Source: Methanosarcinaceae archaeon
GTDB lineage: Archaea; Halobacteriota; Methanosarcinia; Methanosarcinales; Methanosarcinaceae
Reading direction: 5' to 3'
DNA length: 59,650 bases
Assembly: GCA_020055655.1 (NCBI GenBank)
Contig: JAIPUR010000015.1
Span: 1-59,650, forward strand
The translations under genes and the position numbers were made by a program. The notes beneath the pieces were generated by a model. The model saw only the letters and a program-made list of their open reading frames with translations, was not told the DNA's origin and ran no database searches. Shown piece after piece: positions 1 through 9,349 of the stretch; within the stretch, counting starts at the first letter, position 1, and each line of letters begins with the position of its first letter.

Positions 1-240
1 TTTATTCTCTCACAGGCCGATGTCCGCGCAGTTGTTGTCTCACAGGCACCAATTGACTATGAAGATCTCGCAAAAGTCGGTGTCAAAACCGCATTTGTCA
101 GGCCGCCACCGGAGCATATCCGGACGAAGGGAGAGGTGGCAGCCATTGTCAGCGGGGTGACACGGGGTCAGACTCCGCCGCGGGATAAACTTGCTGAAGT
201 CGTTCAGGCAGTACTGAAAGAAATGAAAAATCCAAATTGA
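1..240 (+). CDS. mcrC: Methyl-coenzyme M reductase operon protein C, C-terminal part
   Basis: The open frame runs from base 1 to a TGA at 238-240, so only the last 79 codons are present. The C-terminus (FVRPPPEH, then a basic segment with TRGQTPPR) and its place directly before mcrG and mcrA match the mcrBDCGA order of methanogens. McrC is not a subunit of the mature reductase; in the family it belongs to the ATP-dependent complex that reductively activates the nickel cofactor F430 of methyl-coenzyme M reductase. The gene ends 12 bases before mcrG, and the mcrG ribosome binding site (GAGGTG) overlaps its stop, so it is co-transcribed with mcrG. The identity rests on C-terminal sequence plus context. 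Confidence 0.88.
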   Translation, partial: FILSQADVRAVVVSQAPIDYEDLAKVGVKTAFVRPPPEHIRTKGEVAAIVSGVTRGQTPPRDKLAEVVQAVLKEMKNPN

Positions 241-252
241 GGTGAAAAAATA

Positions 253-1008
253 ATGGCATACATACCACAGTATGGCCCGGGAACTTCTCATGTCGCTGAA
301 AACAGGCGCCGTCAGATGAACCCGACCTATAATCTTGAAAAAGTTCGCGATATCACTGATGAAGATATTGTAATGGTACTTGGTCACCGTGCACCGGGTT
401 CCGCATACCCAACCGCACACCCGCCCCTTGCTGAACAGCAGGAGCCTGACTGCCCAATGCGCAAGCTCGTCAAGCCAACAGACGGCGCAAAGGCAGGAGA
501 CCGTGTCCGCTACGTACAGTTTGCAGACTCAATGTTCAACGCACCATCCCAGCCGTACCAGCGTACCTACGCAGAGATGTACCGCTTCCGTGCAATCGAC
601 CCCGGTACACTCTCCGGTCGTCAGGTAGTTGAAGCTCGTGAAAGAGACATGGAAGAGATCGCAAAGTTCCAGCTGGAAACAGAAATGACCTGCCCAGCAC
701 TCGGTGGACTTAGAGGTGCAACAGTGCACGGCCACTCACTCAGACTTCCAGAAGACGGTCTGATGTTCGACATGCTCGACAGATGCAGAGTAGAAGATGG
801 CAATGTAATCATGCACAAGGACCAGGTAGGCAGACCAATAGACAAGAAGGTAATCCTTGGTAAGCCAATGTCCGCAGAAGAAGCAGCAAAGAGAACAACC
901 ATATACCGTGTAGACAACGTTGCATTCAGAGATGACCCAGAAGTCATTGAATGGGTACACAGGGTATTTGATAATAGAACCTGTTACGGCTTCAAGCCAG
1001 AGAACTGA
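253..1008 (+). CDS. mcrG: Methyl-coenzyme M reductase, gamma subunit
   Basis: The 251-residue product begins [19 protein letters not shown] and has the usual McrG length. It is the gamma subunit of the alpha2-beta2-gamma2 enzyme that catalyses the last step of methanogenesis, methyl-CoM plus CoB giving methane and the heterodisulfide. It is cytoplasmic and helps form the F430 pocket. The ribosome binding site GAGGTG lies 7 bases before the ATG and overlaps the mcrC stop. The ORF ends with a TGA ten bases before mcrA. Codon choice is strongly biased to C-ending codons, as in mcrA, in contrast to most of the window. Confidence 0.98.
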   Translation: MAYIPQYGPGTSHVAENRRRQMNPTYNLEKVRDITDEDIVMVLGHRAPGSAYPTAHPPLAEQQEPDCPMRKLVKPTDGAKAGDRVRYVQFADSMFNAPSQPYQRTYAEMYRFRAIDPGTLSGRQVVEARERDMEEIAKFQLETEMTCPALGGLRGATVHGHSLRLPEDGLMFDMLDRCRVEDGNVIMHKDQVGRPIDKKVILGKPMSAEEAAKRTTIYRVDNVAFRDDPEVIEWVHRVFDNRTCYGFKPEN

Positions 1009-1018
1009 GGTGATGATA

Positions 1019-2737
1019 ATGGCAGATGATAGAAAGAAAATGTTTGCAAAACACATGGAGATCAAGTACACAAAAGAACATGGTACCAACAAGATGGAAG
1101 GTGGCGAGATCACCGACATGAATGTGGAATACCACAGACTTGGTGTAGATCAGAATCCACGTAAGTTAGAGATGAGAAAAGCTGGTGAAGAACTCTCAAA
1201 GAAGAGAGGACTTGTAGGTTACAACCCAATGATGCACTGTGGTGGTATCCCACTCGGTCAGAGAGCACTCACACCATCATTCCTTTCAGGTACTGACGAC
1301 ATGGTCGAGATCGATGATCTTCACTACGTCAACAATTCTGCAATGCAGCAGATGTGGGATGACATCAGAAGGACCGTAGTTGTCGGTATGGACATGGCAC
1401 ACGAGACTCTCGAGAAGAGACTCGGTATCGAAGTCACACCAGAAACAATCAACCACTACCTTGAGACACTCAACCACGCACTTCCTGGTGGAGCAGTTGT
1501 TCAGGAACACATGGTAGAAACACACCCAGCACTTGTAGATGACTGTTTCGTAAAGATCTTCACCGGTGACGATGAACTTGCAGACGAGATCGACAGCCAG
1601 TTCCTTATCGACATCAACAAGCAGTTCCCTGCAGAACAGGCAGAAGTACTCAAAGAAACTATCGGCAAGACATCCTGGCAGGCAGCTCACATCCCAACTC
1701 TGGTTAGCAGAGTGACCGATGGTGCTCAGACAAGCAGATGGATGGCTATGCAGGTCGGTATGTCCTATATCTCAGCATACAGCATGTGTGCTGGTGAAGC
1801 AGCAGTAGCTGACCTTTCATACGCAGCAAAGCATGCTGGTGTTATCTCAATGGGAGAAATGCTCCCAGCAAGACGTGCACGTGGACCAAACGAGCCTGGT
1901 GGAGTTTCCTTCGGACACTTCGCAGATATCATACAGACCAGCCGTACGACCCCAGAAAACCCAGCAAACATTGCTCTTGAAGTAGTCGGTGCTGGATGTA
2001 TGCTCTACGACCAGATCTGGCTCGGTTCATACATGTCTGGTGGTGTAGGTTTCACTCAGTATGCTACTGCAGGTTACACAAACAACATCCTTGATGATAA
2101 CCTCTACTACAACGTAGACTACATCAACGACAAGTACGATGGTGCAGCAAACGCAGGTACTGACAACAAGGTAGACGCAAATCTCGATGTAGTAAAGGAT
2201 ATCGCAACAGAATCCACGATCTACGGTGTCGAAAACTACGAGAAGTACCCAACAACCCTCGAAGACCACTTCGGTGGATCCCAGAGAGCAACAAGTCTTT
2301 CAGCAGCAGCTGGTTCCGCTGTAGCAATCGCAACAGGAAACGGAAACGCTGGTCTGTCTGGATGGTATCTTTCAATGTACTTGCACAAGGAAGCACTCGG
2401 AAGACTCGGTTTCTTCGGATACGACTTGCAGGATCAGTGTGGTGCAACCAACGTACTCTCATACCAGTCCGACGAAGGTCTGGCTCTTGAACTACGTGGA
2501 CCAAACTATCCAAACTACGCAATGAACGTAGGTCACCAGGGTGGATACGCTGCAATCACCTCCGCTGCACACGCAGGACGTGGAGATGCATTCGCAGTCA
2601 ACCCACTTGTCAAGGTCTGTTTCGCAGACGACCTCCTGCCATTTGACTTCAGCAAGCCAAGGAAGGAGTTCGCAAGAGGATGTCTCAGAGAGTTCGAGCC
2701 TGCTGGTGAGAGATCACTCATCATTCCAGCAAAGTAA
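1019..2737 (+). CDS. mcrA: Methyl-coenzyme M reductase, alpha subunit
   Basis: The 572-residue product is the catalytic alpha subunit of methyl-coenzyme M reductase. Familiar McrA stretches are present: [45 protein letters not shown], and the C-terminus [11 protein letters not shown]. These regions carry the F430 and coenzyme contacts and the post-translationally modified residues in characterised enzymes. The start is the ATG at 1019: GAGGTG is well spaced before it and MADDRKKMF matches the usual N-terminus. An upstream in-frame ATG at 920 lies inside mcrG and has no such site. The [22 protein letters not shown] segment type points to Methanolobus/Methanococcoides-like methylotrophs (inference). 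Confidence 0.99.
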   Translation: MADDRKKMFAKHMEIKYTKEHGTNKMEGGEITDMNVEYHRLGVDQNPRKLEMRKAGEELSKKRGLVGYNPMMHCGGIPLGQRALTPSFLSGTDDMVEIDDLHYVNNSAMQQMWDDIRRTVVVGMDMAHETLEKRLGIEVTPETINHYLETLNHALPGGAVVQEHMVETHPALVDDCFVKIFTGDDELADEIDSQFLIDINKQFPAEQAEVLKETIGKTSWQAAHIPTLVSRVTDGAQTSRWMAMQVGMSYISAYSMCAGEAAVADLSYAAKHAGVISMGEMLPARRARGPNEPGGVSFGHFADIIQTSRTTPENPANIALEVVGAGCMLYDQIWLGSYMSGGVGFTQYATAGYTNNILDDNLYYNVDYINDKYDGAANAGTDNKVDANLDVVKDIATESTIYGVENYEKYPTTLEDHFGGSQRATSLSAAAGSAVAIATGNGNAGLSGWYLSMYLHKEALGRLGFFGYDLQDQCGATNVLSYQSDEGLALELRGPNYPNYAMNVGHQGGYAAITSAAHAGRGDAFAVNPLVKVCFADDLLPFDFSKPRKEFARGCLREFEPAGERSLIIPAK

Positions 2738-2750
2738 AATTTAAACCTTA

Positions 2751-2776
2751 AAAGTAGGCTTTTGCCTACTTTTTTC
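2751..2776 (+). terminator. Terminator of the mcr operon
   Basis: A 9-bp perfect stem (AAAGTAGGC / GCCTACTTT) with a TTTT loop starts 14 bases after the mcrA stop and is followed by a run of T. This is the expected end of the mcrBDCGA transcript. Confidence 0.8.
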
Positions 2777-2886
2777 TATTTTTTGAATTTGGAACTTTAT
2801 CTCAGGTTTATTTTCTGCTATTCTTCTCATTCAAAAAAGTGAATGTATTCTCTCTTTTTAAAGCCAATATTAAATCTTTTTATGCA

Positions 2887-2932
2887 TATTATGTTAAAGA
2901 ATATGTTAAAAAATATGTTAAAGAATATGGAA
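2887..2932 (+). repeat. Short tandem repeat AATATGTTAAAR
   Basis: About three and a half copies of a 12-base unit (AATATGTTAAAG or AATATGTTAAAA) lie in the AT-rich gap between the mcr terminator and the 3' end of aroA. No ORF with a ribosome binding site is seen in 2777-2997. The function is unknown and it may simply be low-complexity spacer DNA. Confidence 0.6.
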
Positions 2933-2997
2933 TATGAAAAAAGAATATAAAAATGATATGAAAGATTTCTCTTTCAGATCATTCAAAATAGTTTATT

Positions 2998-4275
2998 TCA
3001 GGTAAGGGTGATATCAGCACCAATTGTCTTCATTTGCTCGAAGAAATCGGGGTACGATATATCCACAGCTTCTGCATTGTCGACTCTTGTGTTGCCTGCC
3101 ACCATTCCTGCGATGGTAAGTGACATTATGATCCTGTGATCGTGCCATCCATGCACATCTGCACCTCTTAGCTTTCCACCTTTGATAATAAGCTGGTCCG
3201 TCTCTTCTTTAACGCTGATTCCCATTTTGCTAAGTTCAAGCGCCATTGCATGCAGCCTGTCTGTTTCCTTGTAGCGGACATGCTCTGCATTTTGGATGAC
3301 TGTAACACCCTCTGCACATGCAGCAAGAACTGCAATGGTTGGTACAAGGTCAGGGGTTGCTCCTGCATCAAATGTCGTTGCTTTAAGCTTTCCTGCACTT
3401 AGCTTAACAATCCCTTTTTCTTTATCCCAATGTATCTTAGCTCCCATGCGCTCCAGCACATCGATGATGATCTTATCACCTTGTTCAGATGGGAACAGGT
3501 TCTTCACAGTGATACTTGAACCTGTAATAGCAGCAGCTGCCAGTATGTATGAAGCAGAAGAAAAATCACCTGGGACGGTGTACTCTTTCAGGTTGTACTT
3601 CTGGTTGGCAGGTATGATAAATTTAATATTATTTCCTTCTTCAACTAGAATTTCAGCACCTGCCTTTTCGATAATTTCAATTGTAATATCTACATAAGGC
3701 CTGGATTTCATTTCCCCCTTTATGGAGAGGGTTGTACTTTTTGTTGTTAAAGGACATGCTATCAGCAAGGCAGATATAAATTGTGAACTAATTGATCCAT
3801 CTATCATTGTGATCGCGCCTTTTAATCCTCCGCGGATCACAAGAGGTGCACATCCATTGTTGCGTGTGGAATCTGCTTCAACACCGAGCTTATTCAAAAC
3901 ATTAAGTAGAGGTTTGTTTGGTCTGCCTCTAATGGAACTGTCTCCTGTCAGTACAGTTACACCGTCTGCAAGTGCTGCAACAGCAGTCATGAATCTGAGA
4001 GTTGTACCGGAATTTGCTACATCTATTACATTATCCGGAACATTTGGTTTCCCTTTTACTCCACGAACTACTAATCTGTCATCCAGTTTTTCAATATTTG
4101 CACCGAATGCTTCACTTGCTCTTACTGTTGCCAGTGTGTCGGCAGACAAAAGTGGTCTGTGAATCACACATTCATTAGATAATGCTGCAATGGTGATCGC
4201 TCTGTGTGTATAGCTTTTTGACGGTGGTGCGAACAGCTCGCCACTAACATTTGAAATTCCAACAGAAACTTTCAT
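2998..4275 (-). CDS. aroA: 3-phosphoshikimate 1-carboxyvinyltransferase (EPSP synthase)
   Basis: The 425-residue protein catalyses the sixth shikimate-pathway step, transfer of enolpyruvyl from PEP to shikimate 3-phosphate, towards chorismate and aromatic amino acids. Visible motifs are PPSKSYTHR near residue 17 (substrate-binding Lys/Ser), NSGTTLRF around residue 89, and the C-terminal GWHDHRIIMSL segment. The length is typical. AGAGG lies 5 bases before the ATG. The gene is alone and divergent from the DUF488 gene; no other shikimate genes are in the window. Confidence 0.97.
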   Translation of the reverse strand: MKVSVGISNVSGELFAPPSKSYTHRAITIAALSNECVIHRPLLSADTLATVRASEAFGANIEKLDDRLVVRGVKGKPNVPDNVIDVANSGTTLRFMTAVAALADGVTVLTGDSSIRGRPNKPLLNVLNKLGVEADSTRNNGCAPLVIRGGLKGAITMIDGSISSQFISALLIACPLTTKSTTLSIKGEMKSRPYVDITIEIIEKAGAEILVEEGNNIKFIIPANQKYNLKEYTVPGDFSSASYILAAAAITGSSITVKNLFPSEQGDKIIIDVLERMGAKIHWDKEKGIVKLSAGKLKATTFDAGATPDLVPTIAVLAACAEGVTVIQNAEHVRYKETDRLHAMALELSKMGISVKEETDQLIIKGGKLRGADVHGWHDHRIIMSLTIAGMVAGNTRVDNAEAVDISYPDFFEQMKTIGADITLT

Positions 4276-4398
4276 TTTATCCTCTTTTCTTTAAAATTGG
4301 AAATAATGGGATCTTTCGGAAAACATCTTTATTATTTGATTTCCATCCCTCTAGTATCGAATAACTACATATTACACTTTTACCTATTAACCTTACTG

Positions 4399-4845
4399 AT
4401 GATGCAGAACGATAAATGTTATACTATAGGATATGGCGGTAGAACGCTGGATGACCTTGTAAAGATGTTGTTGGATTATAATATCACAAACCTTGTAGAT
4501 ATTCGCAGATATCCTCACTCTATTTTTGAGGAATTCGATAAAGAATCACTACAAGAGACTCTGCCTAAAAATGGTATTTTGTATTATCATTGCGAAGGTG
4601 TGGGGGGTATGCGGGATACAGGATATGTTGAGTACATGCACACTGATGAGTTCGCACAAAGCTTCTCCTCTTTGATGGATCTGATCACAAAAACAAACTT
4701 AATTTCTCAGAAAATAGTTCTTTTGTGTGCGGAAAAGAATCCCAAAGGTTGCCATCGGCACTACCTGTCAACAAAAATAGAAGAAAATAATGTAGAAGTC
4801 ATCCATCTGGTAGATTCCGGACAGACTAACCTCTTCATGTACTAA
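4399..4845 (+). CDS. DUF488 family protein
   Basis: This 148-residue cytoplasmic protein matches the DUF488 family: TIGYGGRTLDDLV at the N-terminus, LVDIRRYPHS, then LLCAEKNPKGCHRHYLS with the conserved Cys and His residues. The biochemical role of the family is not established. An in-frame start at 4297 would add a hydrophobic segment atypical for the family, so I prefer the ATG at 4399 (or 4402). No clear ribosome binding site precedes it, and an AT-rich TATA-like stretch lies about 30 bases upstream, so the mRNA may be leaderless. It is divergent from aroA. Confidence 0.82.
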   Translation: MMQNDKCYTIGYGGRTLDDLVKMLLDYNITNLVDIRRYPHSIFEEFDKESLQETLPKNGILYYHCEGVGGMRDTGYVEYMHTDEFAQSFSSLMDLITKTNLISQKIVLLCAEKNPKGCHRHYLSTKIEENNVEVIHLVDSGQTNLFMY

Positions 4846-4867
4846 TTATCCAGTTTTACTTTATAAT

Positions 4868-5719
4868 TTACATTGTTCGAAGACGTTTGATACGCTCTTC
4901 TGTTGCAGGATGCGTCCTGAAAAGCTTCATGATCGAAGTTCCTTTTAGTGGGTTGACTATGAACATATGAGCAGTGTGCTGTGATGCCTGTACATCTCCT
5001 CTTCTTGGTCTGTACTGTGCACTTCCATATTCCAATTTTTCAAGAGCACTTGCAAGTGCCCATGGCTTCTGTGAAATACGTGCTCCTTCTACATCTGCTG
5101 CAAATTCTCTTGATCTTGATATTGCAAGTTGGATTATCGTAGCTGTCAGAGGTGCTATTACTGCCATAGCTATAAACCCGACAATATTGTTACTATCGTC
5201 TCTTCCACCTATACCGCCAAATATCGCTGCCCATCTGGCCCATGTTGCGAGCATGGTGATTACACCTGCAATGGTTGCTGCCACTGCACTGATAAGTGTG
5301 TCACGGTTCTTGACATGTCCAAGCTCATGTGCCAGTACACCTTCAAGTTCTTCTGCTGTAAGCAGATCAAGTATTCCTGATGTTGCAGCTACTGCTGCAT
5401 GTTGTGGGTCTCTGCCAGTTGCAAATGCATTTGGCATGGACGTATTAACAATATATACTTTTGGCATTGGAAGATTTGCACGCATTGCCAGCTTCTGTAC
5501 AATTCCATAAAGCTCAGGTGCTTCTGCTGATGAAACTTCCTGTGCCTTATACATTTTAAGAACGATCTTATCACTGTACCAGTAACTACCAAAGTTCATG
5601 ACAATTGCGAAAACAAATGCAAGTATCATTCCTGTAGTACCACCAATCATTTGTCCTACAATGACCAGGAGTCCAGTAAGTGATGCTAGCAATAAAGTGG
5701 TCTTTATCATATTTCCCAT
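4868..5719 (-). CDS. htpX: Membrane zinc metalloprotease HtpX (M48B)
   Basis: A 283-residue M48 peptidase that degrades misfolded membrane proteins. Two N-terminal membrane helices (about residues 6-45) precede the zinc motif HELGH at 131-135. Two more helices follow, and then SRSREFAAD, with the third zinc ligand Glu at about 205. The C-terminal MFIVNPL and [11 protein letters not shown] segments are typical of HtpX. The start is set at the ATG at 5719, which has GAGG upstream; a longer ORF from 5764 lacks a site and would place basic residues before the first helix. A distant non-catalytic relative is encoded at 56197-57078. Confidence 0.95.
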   Translation of the reverse strand: MGNMIKTTLLLASLTGLLVIVGQMIGGTTGMILAFVFAIVMNFGSYWYSDKIVLKMYKAQEVSSAEAPELYGIVQKLAMRANLPMPKVYIVNTSMPNAFATGRDPQHAAVAATSGILDLLTAEELEGVLAHELGHVKNRDTLISAVAATIAGVITMLATWARWAAIFGGIGGRDDSNNIVGFIAMAVIAPLTATIIQLAISRSREFAADVEGARISQKPWALASALEKLEYGSAQYRPRRGDVQASQHTAHMFIVNPLKGTSIMKLFRTHPATEERIKRLRTM

Positions 5720-5748
5720 GTTTTTCCTCGTAGAGATAACTTTACAAG

Positions 5749-5758
5749 TCTTTATAAG
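5749..5758 (-). promoter_or_regulatory. TATA box for htpX
   Basis: On the minus strand the sequence reads CTTATAAAG, about 30 bases before the htpX start codon, which would give a very short 5' leader that includes the GAGG site. Confidence 0.45.
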
Positions 5759-5859
5759 TATCAATATTCTGTTTGTTCTTCTATATATAAGTATCTGTAA
5801 GTTGCAAAATTAAGTATTAAAAGGAAAAAGAAAAAAGCAGAGAATGAACAATCTCATGT

Positions 5860-6120
5860 TCAAATCTCTTCAACGGTAATATTCTCTTCTGACTCTATCT
5901 CTGCAAGAAGTGCTTCAATTTCAGCCAGTTCAGCTTCCAGGTCTTCGAGTTCTGCATCTGTGAACTCTGCTCCCTCTTCACTTAATGCTTCATCGGCTGC
6001 ATTTACGTCTTCAAGATCAGAGACGACTTCTTCTTCAGGTACATCTTTTTCTGCACAACCGGATAGGATCAGACCCAGCAAAACAATAGTGAGTACGAAG
6101 ATGTATCTCATTTTAACCAT
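5860..6120 (-). CDS. Small acidic lipoprotein
   Basis: An 86-residue exported protein. A lipoprotein signal peptide ends in LILSGC with the lipidated Cys at 22. The mature part is almost entirely Glu, Asp, Ala and Leu (for example ELEDLEAELAEIEALLAEIE) and should form an acidic helix or short coiled coil on the outer face of the membrane. I do not recognise a family. The ATG at 6120 is preferred because GGAG lies 9 bases before it, whereas the ATG at 6129 directly abuts that site. The gene lies downstream of another very acidic exported protein (6194-7657) on the same strand. Confidence 0.75.
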   Translation of the reverse strand: MVKMRYIFVLTIVLLGLILSGCAEKDVPEEEVVSDLEDVNAADEALSEEGAEFTDAELEDLEAELAEIEALLAEIESEENITVEEI

Positions 6121-6193
6121 ACCACTCATCTCCTGTGATTTAGACTTAGTCTTATACTTTCAGATCTTACTGTATACATGTTAACCACTTTGC

Positions 6194-7657
6194 TTAACTG
6201 TTGTCAGTGTTTTCCTGACTTTCTTCTGATTCTCCGCTGTCATCATCTTCAGTATCATCTGATTCTCCAGGATCTTCCTCGCCGGAATTATCTTCGTTAT
6301 CTTCTTCAGAATCGGTTTCTGCACTTTCTACCTCATCTTCCTCAACTTCATCCTCTTCGTCATCATCCTGGCGTTGAGCCCAGTCACCTTCAACGTCTTC
6401 TCCATCTCCGGTAACATTGTAGCTACCTTCTCCTGCAAGTACTGCAGATCCGCTTCCTTCAGCGGTGAGTGAAATATCATCTGCACGGATCATCACAGTA
6501 AGGCGGGTGCCTTCGATCGATACGTCGCCTGTGACATTGTGGAAGACAAATGCACGGTTGTTATCAGTGCTGTTTCCTGAATCGATGTTTGATGATCCGT
6601 AGTCTGCATCATCTGTATTGATTACTGCATCTCCTGCCATATCTTTGATCACGAGCTTTGCATCGGTTGCACTGAAGCCCAGGGTAATATTTCCTGAAAG
6701 CACTGCAGTTCCATCTCCTTCAGCTTCAAGGCTTCCGGTTCCGCTAAGATGAACTACTCCTTCCCTGTGCTGTTTTAGTTCCTTGAGCATATCCTTGAGC
6801 ACAAGATTTGATTCCCTGATGTTATGCCCTGCTTCATTCATGTATCTGAGGGTTTCGCCGTATTCTGCATCACCATCTCTGAATCTGTTCCTTGCTCCTT
6901 CATAGTTTTCTTCAGCTTCTGCTATGAGTTCCTTGTACTCATCAAGCATTTCTTCAAGTTCTCCAACGTCTTCACCATTGTCTTCCATACGCTGTATCTC
7001 ATTCTCAAGACGGGCAATTATTGCATTTGATGTTCTAAGGGCGGATCCCATCTTATTGTTGATATTTTTGGCTGCACCAACTACTTGCTCTTTGTGTGCA
7101 TCCTTCCAGGTTTTATTTATGTCTCTGGCAGATTCTGCAAGTTCCTTTCTTGTACTTGCATCTGCAAGTTCTTCTCTTTCGTCTTCAAGTTCATCTATGT
7201 AGCTGTCATCGATATTCTCATTGTCTTCGATGATCTCTATCATGCGGTCAATTGTTGCGTTAAGGTAATCTTTAGCTGCCTGAAGTGCTTCTTCAGAATC
7301 AAGGCTCTTGTCATTGGCTTTTATTTTTACAAAACTGTCCTTTGCCTCCATATATTTTGCCTGAGCACTCTTTACAGCTTTAACTTTATTTCTGGCAGCA
7401 TTTGCATTCTGGTTCCGGGGTGCATCTTCATCAGCATTTAGCATGTCCCTGTCTCTGTCATGTTGCTGTACGCCGGGTGACTCATCATCTTCAGTATCTT
7501 CTGATTCAACACTTACGTTTTCATCATCGTTACTTGCTGCATTACTGTCTCCATTCATTCCATTGTCCGATGCTGCCATTGCACCGGCTGACAGAATACT
7601 TATCAGCATAATCGCAGCAGCGAAATAAGCAAATAATTTCAATCCTGTTGTCCTCAT
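6194..7657 (-). CDS. Acidic exported protein with coiled-coil and Gly/Ser-rich beta region
   Basis: A 487-residue secreted protein of unknown function. A Sec signal peptide (basic MRTTGLK, hydrophobic core, AMA-A cleavage near residue 28) is followed by an acidic linker. A charged helical region predicted to form coiled coils spans roughly residues 90-295. A beta-rich segment follows (roughly 300-415) with repeated Gly-Ser turns such as LSGTGSLEAEGDGTAVLSG and AEGSGSAVLAGEGSYN. The tail (about 425-487) consists almost wholly of Asp, Glu, Ser and Asn. There is no C-terminal anchor or sorting signal. AGGTGA precedes the ATG. It is probably cell-surface or matrix-associated (inference from composition). 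Confidence 0.8.
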   Translation of the reverse strand: MRTTGLKLFAYFAAAIMLISILSAGAMAASDNGMNGDSNAASNDDENVSVESEDTEDDESPGVQQHDRDRDMLNADEDAPRNQNANAARNKVKAVKSAQAKYMEAKDSFVKIKANDKSLDSEEALQAAKDYLNATIDRMIEIIEDNENIDDSYIDELEDEREELADASTRKELAESARDINKTWKDAHKEQVVGAAKNINNKMGSALRTSNAIIARLENEIQRMEDNGEDVGELEEMLDEYKELIAEAEENYEGARNRFRDGDAEYGETLRYMNEAGHNIRESNLVLKDMLKELKQHREGVVHLSGTGSLEAEGDGTAVLSGNITLGFSATDAKLVIKDMAGDAVINTDDADYGSSNIDSGNSTDNNRAFVFHNVTGDVSIEGTRLTVMIRADDISLTAEGSGSAVLAGEGSYNVTGDGEDVEGDWAQRQDDDEEDEVEEDEVESAETDSEEDNEDNSGEEDPGESDDTEDDDSGESEESQENTDNS

Positions 7658-7745
7658 TCTTTCACCTTTTCAAGTTTCATTTATATTATAGATCACCATG
7701 TCTCAAGTTCTCGTCCAATTGACATAATTGTGATTTCAAAATCAT

Positions 7746-7762
7746 TCCGGACATGTTCCGGA
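7746..7762. promoter_or_regulatory. Candidate operator: duplicated TCCGGA palindrome
   Basis: Two TCCGGA hexamers, each palindromic, are separated by CATGT. They lie in the 292-base divergent region between the acidic exported protein (start 7657) and the membrane winged-helix protein (start 7950). The symmetric spacing is that of a dimeric regulator site. A second, smaller inverted repeat (AGTTC-AC-GAACT) lies at about 7812. The binding protein is unknown; the adjacent winged-helix product is one candidate. Confidence 0.35.
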
Positions 7763-7916
7763 CACTTTGCTACAATTCCTGATTCTCAGATTCGAATATA
7801 ACCATGCTTTAGTTCACGAACTTTATGAGCCTTCATTGAATCTTCTTAAAGGCTTAAATGGATGTATTTTCAGGATTAAACCTTTAGAATGCTTTAGATT
7901 CTATCATCCAGTACAT

Positions 7917-7925
7917 ATTATATAG
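7917..7925 (+). promoter_or_regulatory. TATA box for the membrane winged-helix gene
   Basis: ATTATATAG is centred about 28 bases before the GTG start at 7950. Transcription would begin at or next to the start codon, and no ribosome binding site is visible, so the mRNA is probably leaderless. Confidence 0.5.
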
Positions 7926-7949
7926 TTTTACATAATAAATATACGTCTT

Positions 7950-8747
7950 GTGTTAGATAAAAAAATACTCTGCATCTTCATTTTACTATTTTTCGTGTGG
8001 AGCACTGCTGCAACAGCAAGTGATACGGCGATCATTCACGGGGCTGTCTATGAGTGGGACACATTCTCTCCGCTTGAGAATGTTATAGTTGAAGTCAATT
8101 CAACTCCTTCCCAATCTATGCTTGCAAGGTACGGGGTATATTCGTTTAGCCTGCAACCTGGTGCTTATATGATCACGGCTAGTTATTACAACAATAATAC
8201 ACTTGTTTCATATGCAAAGGAAAATGTCACAATAACCGATAATGGTGACTACTTACTTGATCTGATATTATTACCTGCGGACCTGGATATTTTTTATGAG
8301 AATAAATTTTCGGAACTGGAGGATATCTCAGTTTTTGCAGAAGAAGATAAGGGCCCAAACTATGGATATCTCATTGTATTCTTCATTGTCATAATAATTG
8401 TCTTAGCTGCTTATCTTTACACAAAGAATAAGGACGATAATAATAAAAATAATTCAGATAATGAACTTGAAGTTCCTAATGTTGAGGTTAATACTCCGGT
8501 ATCCGATGTCCTAACATCTGACACTCATATGGATGAGCTGCAAACCCTGCCAGATGATCTGCTTGAAATGATTGAAATTATAAATGCTGCAGGCGGGAGG
8601 ATGACACAAAGAGAGCTCAGGAAAAAAGTGCAGTATTCTGAGGCAAAGGTAAGTCTAATGCTCTCTGACCTTGAGGACCGTGGCATTATCCGTAAGTTCA
8701 AAAAAGGTAGGGGTAATGTTGTTGTTCTGGCAGATATTGAAGAATAA
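7950..8747 (+). CDS. Membrane-anchored winged-helix regulator with extracytoplasmic beta domain
   Basis: The 265-residue protein has three parts. A signal peptide (residues 1-23) and an extracytoplasmic carboxypeptidase-regulatory-like beta domain (about 25-110, IIHGAVYEWDTFSPLENV, then LQPGAYMITASYYN) come first. A single membrane helix follows (about 132-155). A cytoplasmic linker then leads to a winged helix-turn-helix (about 200-265: RMTQRELRKKVQYSEAKVS, LEDRGIIRKFKKGRGN). The layout suggests a one-component sensor that binds something outside and DNA inside. The start is GTG. Targets are unknown; the divergent acidic protein is a plausible one. Related architectures are common in Methanosarcinales. 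Confidence 0.8.
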   Translation: MLDKKILCIFILLFFVWSTAATASDTAIIHGAVYEWDTFSPLENVIVEVNSTPSQSMLARYGVYSFSLQPGAYMITASYYNNNTLVSYAKENVTITDNGDYLLDLILLPADLDIFYENKFSELEDISVFAEEDKGPNYGYLIVFFIVIIIVLAAYLYTKNKDDNNKNNSDNELEVPNVEVNTPVSDVLTSDTHMDELQTLPDDLLEMIEIINAAGGRMTQRELRKKVQYSEAKVSLMLSDLEDRGIIRKFKKGRGNVVVLADIEE

Positions 8748-8835
8748 ACCAAAATGTATAACTGCATTTAGTGAATATGGATAGAGAAATGAAAATGAAA
8801 TTGTATTCAAATTTATTTATCATACGAGGTAGCAC

Positions 8836-9345
8836 ATGAGAGTTTCAATGGACCTTGAATTAAAGGATATTCCCGGACAATTACTTCTAGTACTTAAACC
8901 AATCTCTGATTTCAAAGGCAATCTGGTCACAGTGGTTCACCATCATGAAAAAAGGACGCCCCGCGGCACAATTCCTGTGCAGGTGGTATTTGAGATCAAA
9001 GCTGATAAGCTTGATGATATCATCTCTAAATTCGAGGAAAGTGGTGTCAGTGTTGTAAGCGTTGATGAGAAACGCTATCTTGAACATGGAACTGTAATTC
9101 TCATAGGTCACATAGTCCATACAGATATACAGGACACTATTGACAAGATGGATGAAACAGGCTGTGCAGAACTAGTTGATCTAAATCTTTCAATGCCGAA
9201 AATAGATTGCCCTTCTTCAGCATGTCTGAAAATAGACGCTGTCAACAAGGAAGAGCTTAATCTTGTAATAGAATTGCTCAAGAAGATCGCTGTGGAGAAA
9301 GATCTACTTGTCATTGAACCAATAGAAAGCGAATTGAGGGTGTGA
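8836..9345 (+). CDS. ACT-domain amino-acid-binding protein
   Basis: A 169-residue cytoplasmic protein with an N-terminal ACT domain ([26 protein letters not shown], about residues 10-75) and a second, more diverged regulatory half. ACT domains bind amino acids and control biosynthetic enzymes. It lies only 4 bases before homoserine dehydrogenase on the same strand, and that dehydrogenase lacks its own C-terminal ACT domain. A separate regulatory partner sensing threonine, methionine or isoleucine is therefore likely (inference). GAGGTAG precedes the ATG. Confidence 0.85.
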   Translation: MRVSMDLELKDIPGQLLLVLKPISDFKGNLVTVVHHHEKRTPRGTIPVQVVFEIKADKLDDIISKFEESGVSVVSVDEKRYLEHGTVILIGHIVHTDIQDTIDKMDETGCAELVDLNLSMPKIDCPSSACLKIDAVNKEELNLVIELLKKIAVEKDLLVIEPIESELRV

Positions 9346-9349
9346 TCAT

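Noticed and set aside
920-1018. N-terminal extension of McrA from the ATG at 920
   Set aside because: It overlaps mcrG out of frame, has no ribosome binding site, and the standard McrA N-terminus begins at 1019.
2124-2555. 143-residue Arg- and Leu-rich minus-strand ORF inside mcrA
   Set aside because: Its composition comes from the codon bias of mcrA read antisense; mcrA itself is beyond doubt.
2887-2932. CRISPR-like repeat array
   Set aside because: The units are 12 bases long with no spacers between them; it is a plain tandem repeat in AT-rich DNA. No CRISPR array or cas gene is present in the window.
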